A stretch of 64,000 nt of DNA, from assembly GCA_963708165.1 (NCBI GenBank), contig OY970187.1, positions 1,798,001 through 1,862,000 on the forward strand. Reading direction: 5' to 3'. Position numbers and translations under genes: made by a program. Positions within the stretch are counted from its first letter, which is position 1. The number at the start of each line of letters is the position of its first letter. A model generated the notes under the pieces. That model saw only the letters and a list, made by a program, of their open reading frames with translations, was not told the origin of the DNA and made no database searches. Positions 52,093 through 60,600 of the stretch are shown here, piece after piece. The stretch is from Rubricoccus sp963708165. Lineage in GTDB: Bacteria > Bacteroidota > Rhodothermia > Rhodothermales > Rubricoccaceae.

Positions 52093-53010
52093 TTAGGCAG
52101 CCTCTGCCGGCGCCTTCGCGCTCTCGATCCGCTCGGCAGCGGGCAGGCCCTGCGCGAGCGCCACGAGCCGGTCGTGCAGGTCCGACCTCTGGCGCCGCAG
52201 CGCCTCGACGCGCTCGGATTCCATGCGCCGCGCAAATCGCGCGCGGACGGTCCGCCACGTTTCCAGCGTCAGCTCGGCCGAGCGGAGCGCCACGACGGCG
52301 CCCGCCACGATGAGCACGAACGCGAGGAGCCCCACCACCCCCAGCGGCCAGTCGGGCAGCCACGGTGCGATGCGGCGCAGCGGCGCGTAGGCGAACGCCG
52401 CGGCGACTGAGCCGAGGATCCACGCGAGCGGAAACAGCACCAAGCCGCCCAGCAGTTTGATGGTCGCCTTGTCTTTCTCGGCGCTCGCCATCTTTTTCGC
52501 CAGAGGCTTGAGCGCCCAGTACGGCGGCCCGCTCACCAAGAAGCCGAGCACGAACAGCGGCCGCAGCACGAGGTAGGCGACAAAGGCCTGGAGCAGCGCG
52601 CCCACGATTTGGAAGGGGCCGGAGCGCAGCGAGCGGTCCAGGTCGGCGTCTTCCATGCCCAGCAGGCGCATCTTGCGGCGGTACGCGGCCACGTCGCGGC
52701 GCAGCGACTCGATCTCCTCGGGGTGGGAGTCCAGGCGCGCGTGGTAGCTCGTCCACATCACCTCGAAATCCAGATGGCGCTCGGCGATGGGCGCAGGCTC
52801 GGCGCGGCGGCCGTCGCGGGCGGCGGCTTCGGCGCGGATCAGAGAGGACGCGCGGATCATGGCGCGGTGCAGGTCCCAGTCCTCGGTCGCGTGAACGGCG
52901 TGGACCAAGGCGTCCTGGATCTCCGCGCTCAGCGCGTGCGGGTCGGCCGTGGCCTCTGGCGAGAGCGCCAGCGGCGGGTGGAAGACCACGAGCACGTCGG
53001 AGCGAAACAC
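52093..53010 (-). CDS. C-terminal part of a frameshifted acyltransferase (two TM helices)
   Basis: 305 aa open frame with a GTG at 53010, but the sequence upstream in the same frame (PPVILPVGLHYDDKA) is the conserved continuation of an acyltransferase domain encoded in another frame from 53639. It is therefore most likely the second half of one gene. It carries VFRSDVLVVFHPPL, then a helical domain, two transmembrane segments near residues 150 and 205 (VAYLVLRPLFVLGFLVSG, LFPLAWILGSVAAAFAYAPL) and a third near 235 (GVVGLLAFVLIVAGAVVAL), ending in a coiled-coil-like stretch (TVRARFARRMESERVEALRR). See the companion entry. Confidence 0.7.
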   Translation of the reverse strand: MFRSDVLVVFHPPLALSPEATADPHALSAEIQDALVHAVHATEDWDLHRAMIRASSLIRAEAAARDGRRAEPAPIAERHLDFEVMWTSYHARLDSHPEEIESLRRDVAAYRRKMRLLGMEDADLDRSLRSGPFQIVGALLQAFVAYLVLRPLFVLGFLVSGPPYWALKPLAKKMASAEKDKATIKLLGGLVLFPLAWILGSVAAAFAYAPLRRIAPWLPDWPLGVVGLLAFVLIVAGAVVALRSAELTLETWRTVRARFARRMESERVEALRRQRSDLHDRLVALAQGLPAAERIESAKAPAEAA

Positions 53011-53639
53011 GGCCTTGTCGTCGTAGTGCAGCCCGACGGGGAGAATGACGGGGGGCTTTGCGGGAAGGGGGAGGGGGGAAGAGGGCAGAGCCTCTGGCGC
53101 CAGAGGCGTGGGCGTGCCGTCGGTTGCTTCCCCCTTGCCTCGTGCCCCTTGCCCCTTGCCTCGCCCGCGAGGGCGCTAGCGCGGAGGAAGAGGCGCGCGG
53201 CGCCGCTCTTGACCGGCGTGACGTGCGGCGCGTCGTGGCTCTGGCCCTCGGGGAAGAGCGCGGAGTACGAGCCGCCCGCGACGGCGCCCGCGAGCGCGTC
53301 CAGGCTTTGCTGGTTGGCCTCGCGGCGTGCGGCCTCCGTCATGCCTTTCTGGTCTTGCGCGCGGTAAATGGGCACGGTCCCGGCGGCGCGCATCATGTTG
53401 CCCAGAATGGGCCAGCGCAAGAGGCCATCGCGCGCGCCGAAGACGACGTGGCCGGGAAACGCGGCCAGCATCAGCCCCGCGTCGATCACGCCGTTGGGGT
53501 GCCACGCGACGAGCAGCCCGCCGCGGTCGGTGGGAATGTGCTCGCGGCCTTCGACGGCGATCTCGCGGAAAAACAGGCGCAGCATCCAGCGGACGACGCC
53601 GCGCACGGCGGTGTAGGTACGGGGCAGCGGTCTCGGCAT
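52929..53639 (-). CDS. N-terminal part of a frameshifted PlsC-like acyltransferase
   Basis: 1-acylglycerol-3-phosphate O-acyltransferase-like domain from the ATG at 53639: LVAWHPNGVIDAGLM near residue 48 (degenerate HxxxxD acyl-acceptor motif), FGARDGLLRWPILGNMMRAAG near 70, IYRAQDQ and SALFPEGQSHDAPHVTPVKSGAARL near 130 (the PEG motif). The real frame is left at about residue 165, inside G-rich repeats at 53130-53165 (GGCAAGGG units), and the ORF then runs to 52929 as nonsense. The conserved remainder is in the frame ending at 52093. Whole gene about 515 aa. Either slippage/contingency, decay, or an assembly error in the homopolymer. Confidence 0.7.
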   Translation of the reverse strand: MPRPLPRTYTAVRGVVRWMLRLFFREIAVEGREHIPTDRGGLLVAWHPNGVIDAGLMLAAFPGHVVFGARDGLLRWPILGNMMRAAGTVPIYRAQDQKGMTEAARREANQQSLDALAGAVAGGSYSALFPEGQSHDAPHVTPVKSGAARLFLRASALAGEARGKGHEARGKQPTARPRLWRQRLCPLPPSPFPQSPPSFSPSGCTTTTRPCFAPTCSWSSTRRWRSRQRPRPTRTR

Positions 53640-53772
53640 GGCGCATGGTACCGCCAGAGGCGCGTTCTGGCGAACCTCCGGCAGGTGCGGTAGCGGGCGT
53701 GAATCGTTCTCGGGAAAGCCGGAGGCAGGCCCGTTGCGCCGTAACGTGTGGCCCCGCTTCCACCACGCCCCG

Positions 53773-55383
53773 ATGTCTCTCCGATTCCTCGCGCCGCTTG
53801 CTGCGCTCCTGTTCGTCGCCTCGGCATCCGCGCAAGAGGCTCCCTCGGCCGTGCGCACGTGGATCATAATCGGCGAGAGCGTGGCGGTCCCCGCGACGCC
53901 AGAGGCTGCTGCGCGACGCTCGCTCCGCGGCACCGCGGGAGTCGCAGACCGCGTGCTCGCGCCAGAGGCTCGCGCGCAACTCCTGGCCTCTGGCGTGGTG
54001 CCGGTCGTGGAAAGCCGCTGGCTGGGCGCCATCAGCGCCGACCTGACGGCGGTGCAGCGCGAGGCCGTCGCGGCGCTGCCGTTTGTGCGCGGGCTCCGGC
54101 CCGTCGGGCGGTTCGTGCCTGCCGAGGGCGACCGTGCGCCTCTGGCGATGCCGCTCGTGTTCGCGCCACACGTCGCGTGGGTCGCGCCAGAGGCCCGGCG
54201 CGGCACGCCGCCCAACGCGGGAGCCTCGCTGCCGCAGCTCGCGAGCGTGGGTGCAGACGAACTGCTCGACGCGGGCTACGACGGAACGGGCGTGACGGTC
54301 GGCTTTCTGGATACGCTCTTCGACTTCGACCATCCGGCACTGGCGCACATCGGCGCGAGCGGCCGTCTAGTGGCCGTGCAGGACTTTACGGGAGGGCAAT
54401 CGCAGGGCAGCTTCCACGGCCTCTCGGTTTCGTCCATCACGCTCGGAGGCGCTGAAGGAACGCTGATCGGCCCCGCCAGAGGCGCCCGCGTGCTCGCGGC
54501 CACGACGGAGTACGCGCCGACGGAGACGCGCGCCGAAGAGGACTACTTCGTGGCCGGGCTGGAATGGCTCGAAGCGCAGGGCGTCGACGTGGTCAACATC
54601 TCGCTGGGCTACAGCACCTTCGACCCCGGCGAGGGTGACTTCAGCTACGCCGATCTGGACGGCAACACGACGCTCATCACCCGCGCCGCCGATGCGGCCG
54701 TCGCCAGAGGCGTCGTGGTGGTGACGAGCGCGGGCAACGAGGGCAACAGCGCGTGGCGCCACATCACCGCGCCCGCCGACGCCGACTCGGTCATCACGGT
54801 CGGCGCGACCGAGCCGGGCGGCCTTCGCGCCTCGTTTTCCTCGGTCGGCCCCACCGCCGACGGCCGCACCAAGCCCGACGTGATGGCGCAGGGCACCAAC
54901 ATGGTCACAGCCCGTGCAGGCGGCGCCTACTCGTCGTCCGGCGGCGGCACGTCGTTTTCCGCTCCGCTCGTGACGGGCGTCGTGGCGCAGCTTCTCCAGG
55001 CGCGGCCCAGCTTGACGCCCATCGAGGTGCGCGATGCGCTTCGCAGCACGGCCAGCCAGGCCTCGTCACCGGACAACTTTATGGGCTGGGGCGTCATCGA
55101 CGGCCCCGCCGCGCTCGCCGTCGCGACCTCTGGCGAGACCCCGCCAGAGGCGAGCTGGGGCCTTCGTCCCAGCCTCGCGCGCGCAGGCTCGCCGCTCACC
55201 ATCGACACGCCCGAGCCTCTGGCGCTGGTCGTGCTCGACGTGCTGGGCCGCCGCGTGGCGGAGATCCCGGCGGGCGCCAGAGGCCGACAGACGGTGAGCG
55301 CGCCCAGCCTCGCGCCGGGGCTCTACTTCGTCTGGCCCGAGGGGGGCGCACTGCCCGCACAGCGGCTCGTGATCGTGCGGTGA
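53773..55383 (+). CDS. Secreted subtilisin-like serine protease (S8) with T9SS domain
   Basis: 536 aa from the ATG at 53773, which gives a signal peptide (FLAPLAALLFVASASAQ). The catalytic triad is complete: GVTVGFLDTLFDFDHPAL near residue 178 (Asp), SQGSFHGLSVSS near 215 (His) and YSSSGGGTSFSAPLVTGVVA near 390 (Ser); the oxyanion Asn is in VTSAGNEGNSAW near 320. A ~85-residue C-terminal domain ends ...AQRLVIVR and looks like a T9SS type A sorting signal, so the protease is probably exported through T9SS and cell-surface attached or released. A propeptide-like region spans 20-160. Divergent from the acyltransferase gene. Confidence 0.94.
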   Translation: MSLRFLAPLAALLFVASASAQEAPSAVRTWIIIGESVAVPATPEAAARRSLRGTAGVADRVLAPEARAQLLASGVVPVVESRWLGAISADLTAVQREAVAALPFVRGLRPVGRFVPAEGDRAPLAMPLVFAPHVAWVAPEARRGTPPNAGASLPQLASVGADELLDAGYDGTGVTVGFLDTLFDFDHPALAHIGASGRLVAVQDFTGGQSQGSFHGLSVSSITLGGAEGTLIGPARGARVLAATTEYAPTETRAEEDYFVAGLEWLEAQGVDVVNISLGYSTFDPGEGDFSYADLDGNTTLITRAADAAVARGVVVVTSAGNEGNSAWRHITAPADADSVITVGATEPGGLRASFSSVGPTADGRTKPDVMAQGTNMVTARAGGAYSSSGGGTSFSAPLVTGVVAQLLQARPSLTPIEVRDALRSTASQASSPDNFMGWGVIDGPAALAVATSGETPPEASWGLRPSLARAGSPLTIDTPEPLALVVLDVLGRRVAEIPAGARGRQTVSAPSLAPGLYFVWPEGGALPAQRLVIVR

Positions 55384-55542
55384 TCGCCTCTGGCGAAAGG
55401 GGGGGGTGACGGGGTGCGCCTCTGGCGCCGAAGGCGGGCCTGGGCGCCAGGGACCTGCACCGGCCATGCGCGCCGTACTCACGCATTCCGAAGAAACGCA
55501 GGCCTCTGGCGGGCCTACCATCGGCGGAGACGAATACACCTT

Positions 55543-56916
55543 ATGCGATATCTATCCCTCGGCGACACCGCCGACATCTCCGCCTCCTGCCACTACCTCG
55601 ACTTCGGGGGCACTGGCATCGTGCTCGACGCCGGCATGGACCCCAACGAGGACGGCTACGCGGCCGTGCCGCCGTTCGAGCTCCTCGCGGACCGCGAGCT
55701 GGACCACGCCATCATCACGCACGCGCACCACGACCACCTGGGCTCGCTGCCCGTGCTCGTGCAGAAGGAGCCGCACGTGGCGGTCCACATGTCCAAGCCG
55801 ACCGCGATGCTGGCCGACATGATCCTGCCCTCCTCGGCACGCTTGCAGCGCCGCCGGCTCAAAGAAGGCTCCACGAGCGCCCACCCGGTCTTCGACACGG
55901 AGCAGGCCGAGGCGCTGAGCTACATCTACGAGGTCCACAATCTGGACACCGACTTCTCGCTCGAAGGCGAGAAGAACGTGACCGGCCGCTTCTACCACGC
56001 GGGCCACGTGCTCGGCGCCGTCGGCGTGCTCATCGAGGGTGAGGACGACGGACGCCACCGCCGCATCTTCTACACGGCCGACACCAGCGTGCAGCCGCAG
56101 ACCATCCTTTCGGAGGCCGACTTTCCTGAGGGCCCGCTCGATGTGCTCTTGCTGGAAAGCACCCTCGGCGCCGATCCCGACGCCGAGGAGACGACGCGCA
56201 AGGAGCAGGAGAAGATGTTCGGCGCCTCCATCCAGCGCACCATCGCCAGAGGCGGTTCGGCGCTCGTGCCCGTCTTCGCGCTCGGGCGCAGCCAGGACGT
56301 GCTCGCCATGATCGGCCGGTTCAAAAAGCGCGGGCTTATCCCCGATAGCACGCCGGTCTACACCGTCGGCAGTATGCGCGGCATCTCGGCCATCTACGAC
56401 GACACGCGCAACAGCACGCCACGCCTCGACCCCGACTTCGAGGTCTATGGCGTGGAGCAAAAGCGTCTGCCGCGCTCGGATGCCAAAACGATGCAGGCGA
56501 TCAAGGACGGCGGCATCTTCGTCGTCACGAGCGGAATGCTTTTCGAGCGCACGCCCTCGCACTCGCTCGCGCGGCTGATGATCGGCAACGAGAAGAACTC
56601 GATCCTCTTCGTCGGCTACAGCAAAGAGGACTCGCCGGGCGCACTTCTGCAAGAGGCCGCCGCCGCGGGCGAGACCATCGAGCTGGACGAGATGACCGGC
56701 CCACAGGCCATCAAAGCCGACATCGAGCGGTTCCGCTTCTCGGGCCACGCCCACCGCCGGGACCTGGTCTCCATCGTGGCCAAGACCCGGCCTAAGACGG
56801 TCGTGCTGGTGCACGGCGAGACGGCCGCCAAGGAATGGATGCGCGACAACATCCTGCATTTCCACCCCGAGGTCGAGGTCATCATCCCCCAGCAGGGCGA
56901 GGAGATCGTGGTGTAG
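55543..56916 (+). CDS. Beta-CASP metallo-beta-lactamase RNA-processing-type hydrolase
   Basis: 457 aa from the ATG at 55543. Motif 2 HAHHDHLGSLP near residue 63 (HxHxDH zinc site), AGHVLGAVGVLIEG near 150, YTADTS near 178 (motif 4 Asp), and the beta-CASP part with VPVFALGRSQDVLAM near 240, GMLFERTPSHSLARLM near 333, RFSGHAHRRDLVSIV near 400 and LVHGETAAKEWM near 425. This is the CPSF73/RNase J/YsgA-like family of RNA endo/exonucleases, probably cytoplasmic RNA turnover. The open frame upstream to 55414 reads through repeats. Intact catalytic residues. Confidence 0.93.
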   Translation: MRYLSLGDTADISASCHYLDFGGTGIVLDAGMDPNEDGYAAVPPFELLADRELDHAIITHAHHDHLGSLPVLVQKEPHVAVHMSKPTAMLADMILPSSARLQRRRLKEGSTSAHPVFDTEQAEALSYIYEVHNLDTDFSLEGEKNVTGRFYHAGHVLGAVGVLIEGEDDGRHRRIFYTADTSVQPQTILSEADFPEGPLDVLLLESTLGADPDAEETTRKEQEKMFGASIQRTIARGGSALVPVFALGRSQDVLAMIGRFKKRGLIPDSTPVYTVGSMRGISAIYDDTRNSTPRLDPDFEVYGVEQKRLPRSDAKTMQAIKDGGIFVVTSGMLFERTPSHSLARLMIGNEKNSILFVGYSKEDSPGALLQEAAAAGETIELDEMTGPQAIKADIERFRFSGHAHRRDLVSIVAKTRPKTVVLVHGETAAKEWMRDNILHFHPEVEVIIPQQGEEIVV

Positions 56917-56947
56917 CCGGGGAAAGAGGCATAGGGAATGCGGTGTG

Positions 56948-56965
56948 GCCTCTGGCGCCAGAGGC
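56948..56965. terminator. Repeat palindrome after the beta-CASP gene
   Basis: GCCTCTGGCGCCAGAGGC, extended by TG and CA to a 22-bp perfect palindrome, 31 bp after the stop at 56916. A GGGCGT...ACGCCC element half follows at 57009-57028. Confidence 0.5.
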
Positions 56966-57008
56966 CATGCTTGCAAGCCTGTGCCGCGGCTCCCACACGG
57001 CACGATAG

Positions 57009-57028
57009 GGGCGTGTTGCAATACGCCC
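57009..57028. repeat. GGGCGT...ACGCCC hairpin, relative of the CCCTAC elements
   Basis: A 20-bp palindrome with one mismatch (GGGCGTGTTGCAATACGCCC), preceded by TA. Similar to the right-end hairpin of the elements at 8188, 29504 and 39012, but with a central TTGCAA instead of GCG. Confidence 0.5.
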
Positions 57029-57135
57029 AGCCTCAGCACGCAGGCGTGTCCCGCATCCCCTCCGCCAGAGGCCTCTGGCGCAATCGAACCCGAGGGCACG
57101 CGCGTCGTAGCAGGACGAAACACCAGATACCTGTT

Positions 57136-57729
57136 ATGCCGAATACCATCACGAGCACGACCCACTTCGACCCGCTCCTCGACGGCCGCGACCGGTCGAG
57201 CGACTGGGACCAGGGCCAGAGCTTCGAAGACTTCCTGCCCACCGCCACCCAAAACGAAGGCGTGTGGGCCTCCACGTGGAAGCGCGCCCGCATCCCCGAG
57301 GACATCCAGAAGCGCGCCTCTGGCGTAATGGGGACCTGGAAGCTGCTCGTCCTCTCGGCCGATTGGTGCGGCGACGCCGCCAACTCCGTCCCCGTCGTGG
57401 CGCGCCTGGCAGAGCAAACCGAGAACCTGGAGCTCCGCCTGCTGGAGCGCGACGACCATCTCGACTTGATGGACGAGCACCTCACGGGCGGTACAGCGCG
57501 GTCCATCCCCGTCGCGATTCTGCTCGATGGGAGCGGCAAGGAGCGCGGCTGGTGGGGCTCCCGTCCGGCCGACCTTCAAGCGTGGGTCAAGACCGCGGGA
57601 ATGGAGTTGGAGAAAGACGAGCGCTACAAGGAAGTCCGCACGTGGTACGTCCGCGACAAGGGCCGCACGACGCTTCACGAGGTCGTAGCCATGATCGAGC
57701 ACGCCAGCGGCGCGTCGTTCGTCGGCTAG
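57136..57729 (+). CDS. Thioredoxin family protein (Thioredoxin_9-like)
   Basis: 197 aa from the ATG at 57136. Thioredoxin fold with LLVLSADWCGDAANSVPVVARLAEQ near residue 75; CGDA in place of CxxC is the normal form for this subfamily, so it probably is not a classic disulfide reductase. LRLLERDDHLDLMDEHLTGGTARSIPVAILLDGSG near 110-145 and GWWGSRPADLQAWV near 150 match the family. Role unknown, perhaps stress-related thiol chemistry. No signal peptide, so cytoplasmic. The TAG stop overlaps the repeat palindrome at 57729, and the next gene is also a thioredoxin-fold protein. Confidence 0.88.
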   Translation: MPNTITSTTHFDPLLDGRDRSSDWDQGQSFEDFLPTATQNEGVWASTWKRARIPEDIQKRASGVMGTWKLLVLSADWCGDAANSVPVVARLAEQTENLELRLLERDDHLDLMDEHLTGGTARSIPVAILLDGSGKERGWWGSRPADLQAWVKTAGMELEKDERYKEVRTWYVRDKGRTTLHEVVAMIEHASGASFVG

Positions 57730-57746
57730 CCTCTGGCGCCAGAGGC
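57729..57746 (+). terminator. Perfect repeat palindrome sharing the stop codon of the thioredoxin gene
   Basis: GCCTCTGGCGCCAGAGGC whose first G is the last base of the TAG stop. The following gene starts 27 bp later on the same strand. Confidence 0.55.
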
Positions 57747-57773
57747 CCCGTACACTCTTTTTCAGCACACCGC

Positions 57774-58298
57774 ATGTCTCCCGTCACACCCAGCGACCAC
57801 GCCAGAGGCCCCGAAGACGCTCAGATCACGCTCGTCCAGTACGGCGATTTCGAGTGCCCCTTCGGCTCGCAAGTCCACCAGATCGCAACCGAGATGCGCG
57901 CGGCATTTCCGGACGACATCCGGTTCGTCTTCCGGCACTTCCCGCTGAAGTACCACGCGAACGCGCTCAACGCCGCCCTCGCCGCCGAGGCCGTGGCGAG
58001 AGCCTCTGGCGAGGAGGCGTTCTGGGCCTACCACGACCGGCTGTTCGCCAACCAACTCGCGCAACGTCCCGAGCACCTCGCGGAGCACGCCGAAGCCGTC
58101 GGCGCAGCGCCAGAGGCCGTCTGGGACGCGCTGGACGAGGAGACAGGCAAGACCGAGATTCTCGCGCAAAAGCGCGGAGCGGTCAAGGCGGGCCTGCGGT
58201 CCACGCTCGCGCTGTTTATCGATGGCGAGTTGTACCAAGACGACGATCTGGAAGACGCGATCATCGAGCGGATCATCCAGCCGCTCAAGGCAGGCTGA
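57774..58298 (+). CDS. DsbA/thioredoxin-fold protein with a single active-site Cys
   Basis: 174 aa from the ATG at 57774. Resembles the DsbA-like domain of the DsbA/FrnE and NhaA-C-terminal group: ITLVQYGDFECPFGSQVHQI near residue 19, DIRFVFRHFPLKYHANALNAA near 44, FWAYHDRLFANQ near 83, LRSTLALFIDGELYQD near 143. The active site reads ECPFGSQ, where CPYC or CPFC is usual, so only one Cys is present. It could act as a monothiol or glutathione-type transferase. No signal peptide seen, hence cytoplasmic. Likely co-transcribed with the thioredoxin gene 45 bp upstream. Confidence 0.88.
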   Translation: MSPVTPSDHARGPEDAQITLVQYGDFECPFGSQVHQIATEMRAAFPDDIRFVFRHFPLKYHANALNAALAAEAVARASGEEAFWAYHDRLFANQLAQRPEHLAEHAEAVGAAPEAVWDALDEETGKTEILAQKRGAVKAGLRSTLALFIDGELYQDDDLEDAIIERIIQPLKAG

Positions 58299-58409
58299 GG
58301 CCTCTGGCGCCAGGGGCGCCGGACTCGTCTCGCCCGAGGCAACGCACGGATTGTTGTTGAAACAGGGATTCGCCAGAGGCTTTCAACCGGCACACCTCTT
58401 TCGACCCTG

Positions 58410-59528
58410 ATGAAGCTCCTCACACCCACCGCTCTCGGCGACCTCACGCTCCCCAATCGCATGGTCATGGCCCCGCTCACGCGGAGCCGCCACCGCGACA
58501 CGATCCCGCACGACCTCGCGGCGACGTACTACGCGCAGCGCGCGAGCGCAGGCCTCATCATCGCCGAGGCGACGCAGGTGACGCCGCGCGGCCAGGGCTA
58601 CCCGGACACGCCGGGCATCCACAGCGATGCGCAGATCGACGCGTGGCGCGGTGTGACCGACACAGTCCACGGCGTGGGCGGGCGTATTTTTCTGCAGCTG
58701 TGGCACGTCGGCCGCGTCTCGCACTCCCAGTACCACGACGGCGCGCTGCCCGTCTCGGCATCTGCCATCGCGGCGCCCGGCAAGGTGATGCTGCCGGACT
58801 TCTCGATGACCGAGTTCGAGACGCCGCACGCGCTCACGCCAGAGGAGATCGCGGAGACCATCGAGGCGTTCCGCGAGGGCGCGGCGGGCGCCAAGGCGGC
58901 GGGCTTCGACGGCGTGGAGATCCACGGCGCGAATGGCTACCTCTTGGAGCAGTTCATGTCCTCCGGCACGAACGAGCGGACCGACGAGTACGGCGGCTCT
59001 GTCCCCAACCGCGTGCGCCTCTTGGAAGAGGTGACCGCTGCGGTTTTGCAAGAATGGGCGCCCGAGCGCGTCGGTGCGCGGCTCTCCTTCGGACAGGGCG
59101 CCAACGGCGTGACCGACGCCAACCCGACCGAGACGTTCGGCTACGCATCCGAGCGCCTCGCCGACGCCGGGCTGGTCTACTTGCACGCCATCCGCGCCAA
59201 CAGCCCGCTCAACGACGACGGCGAGGCCTCTGGCGAAACCCTGGACGTTATCGGCCTCGCGCGCCAACACTTCCGCGGCACGCTCATCGCCAACGCGGGC
59301 TACGACCGAGCCTCTGGCGAGAAAGAACTCCAGGAAGGCCGCGCCGACCTGATCTGCTACGGCCGCCCGTTCCTCGCCAACCCGGACCTGCCGATCCGCT
59401 ACGCTGCGCAGGCCGCGGGCCTGGACGCGCCGCTCAACGAGCCCAATCCGGACACGTTCTACGGCGGCGGTGTAAAGGGCTACACGGACTACCCGATCTG
59501 GGACGGCACGGGCGTAGACGCCTCCTAG
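58410..59528 (+). CDS. Old Yellow Enzyme-family NADH:flavin oxidoreductase
   Basis: 372 aa FMN-dependent ene-reductase (NemA/OYE type) that reduces activated alkenes, nitroesters or quinones. LTLPNRMVMAPLTRSRH near residue 14 (FMN site), GLIIAEATQVTPRGQGYPDTPGI near 50, FLQLWHVGRVSH near 98, AGFDGVEIHGANGYLLEQFMSSGTNERTDEYGGSVPNR near 170 (active-site H...N pair and the family signature), LIANAGYDRASGEKEL near 295, and DLICYGRPFLANPDLP near 315. Normal length. Its 3' end carries two further repeat hairpins. Physiological substrate unknown. Confidence 0.94.
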   Translation: MKLLTPTALGDLTLPNRMVMAPLTRSRHRDTIPHDLAATYYAQRASAGLIIAEATQVTPRGQGYPDTPGIHSDAQIDAWRGVTDTVHGVGGRIFLQLWHVGRVSHSQYHDGALPVSASAIAAPGKVMLPDFSMTEFETPHALTPEEIAETIEAFREGAAGAKAAGFDGVEIHGANGYLLEQFMSSGTNERTDEYGGSVPNRVRLLEEVTAAVLQEWAPERVGARLSFGQGANGVTDANPTETFGYASERLADAGLVYLHAIRANSPLNDDGEASGETLDVIGLARQHFRGTLIANAGYDRASGEKELQEGRADLICYGRPFLANPDLPIRYAAQAAGLDAPLNEPNPDTFYGGGVKGYTDYPIWDGTGVDAS

Positions 59529-60600
59529 GCTCTGGCGCACTGTACGATCTGAGCCTCTGGCGAGTCATTCGCCAGAGGCTCCGTTGTGTGTCGTCTCTGG
59601 CGCCAGAGGCGACTCTCGGCTGGCGAGCCGGAACAGCGGCGTACCCTTTGCGAGGAATAACGGCCAAACGCGTAGGTTTCAGCCCAGCCGCCGATACCTC
59701 TGCACGAACGCCAGACGCCCCCTCGTGCCACACCAGACTCACCTCTACAGCCTCGAGCCGCGAGGCGTTCGACGCCTACGCCCGCGCTTACTACCGCGAC
59801 CCGCGCTACGACATGGCCGAGCCTCTGGCGACGGAAAATCTGGATGCGGGAGAGGCACCACTGGAGATCGCGTGGCCTCTCAGCTTACACCGTCTCCCTG
59901 GGCTTCCGCTCTTTATGCACACGACGTACGTCTCGCGTACAGGACCGCGTGGCGCGACTCACGCCGGCCAGGCCCTGGCAGAAGCGACCCTCACCCGTGC
60001 GCTGGAAGGCGGTAGACGCTGCGGCTCACGTCTCCGAGCAGCCCTCCACAGATGCTCGCTTCCATGTGCCTCGTGAGTCTCAGGATTGGCCGCTGGCCTC
60101 AGTCCGGATACCCCTCGGTCGGAACCTGTCCGCGAGGCTTTGCAAGCCAGTCTGAATCGGGTTGCCGCAGAAGCTCGACCGTCTGAAAGAAGCCGCCGAA
60201 CGGTTCGACAATCTCAAGGACGACGTGGGAGCGACGTTCGAGGCCGTGAAGAAGGTCGACCTGCTAGCGTTGTGAGCCACACCGCATCTCTCCTTTCGCG
60301 GTTGGAGCAGGAACGGCGAGACCCCACTCAGAGACCTCCGCACAAGTTGAGGAGCTATCAACAAACGGCTGGACGTTCATTGAGGAGGCTCTTGTCACGT
60401 TAGACGCGTGGGATGCCTCTGGCGCTGCCGACCGCACCGACGCTCTGCGCGAGTTTTACCGCCACGCGGCTCTCGCCAACCACTACGTGGTGATTGAGCA
60501 GAGCCCGGTGCTCGACTAGAGCCGACAGCCTCTAACGCCAGAGGCCACCGCACTCGCCTCTGGCGAGGCCGCCACACCGCCAGAGGCGGTAGACTGCACC
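59529..60600. other. Gene-poor region with decayed coding fragments
   Basis: About 1.07 kb without an intact gene. It has a strong hairpin at 59551-59581 and further repeat pairs near 59598. Fragments look once-coding: AFDAYARAYYRDPRYDMAEPL near 59770, a possible 37-residue TTG-start peptide at 60162-60275 (KLDRLKEAAERFDNLKDDVG), and in another frame EELSTNGWTFIEEALVTLDA to ALREFYRHAALANHYVVIEQ ending in a TAG at 60518-60520. None belongs to a family I can name. Local GC is lower and the repeat sparse from 59900 to 60410, consistent with a decayed insertion. Confidence 0.45.
59551..59581. terminator. 13-bp-stem hairpin made from the repeat
   Basis: Perfect arms GAGCCTCTGGCGA and TCGCCAGAGGCTC with a 5-nt loop, 23 bp after the Old Yellow Enzyme stop; the most stable repeat-derived hairpin I found. 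Confidence 0.65.

Noticed and set aside
55552..57768. A 738-aa reverse-strand open frame
   Set aside because: Antisense to the beta-CASP and thioredoxin genes, which carry intact catalytic motifs.
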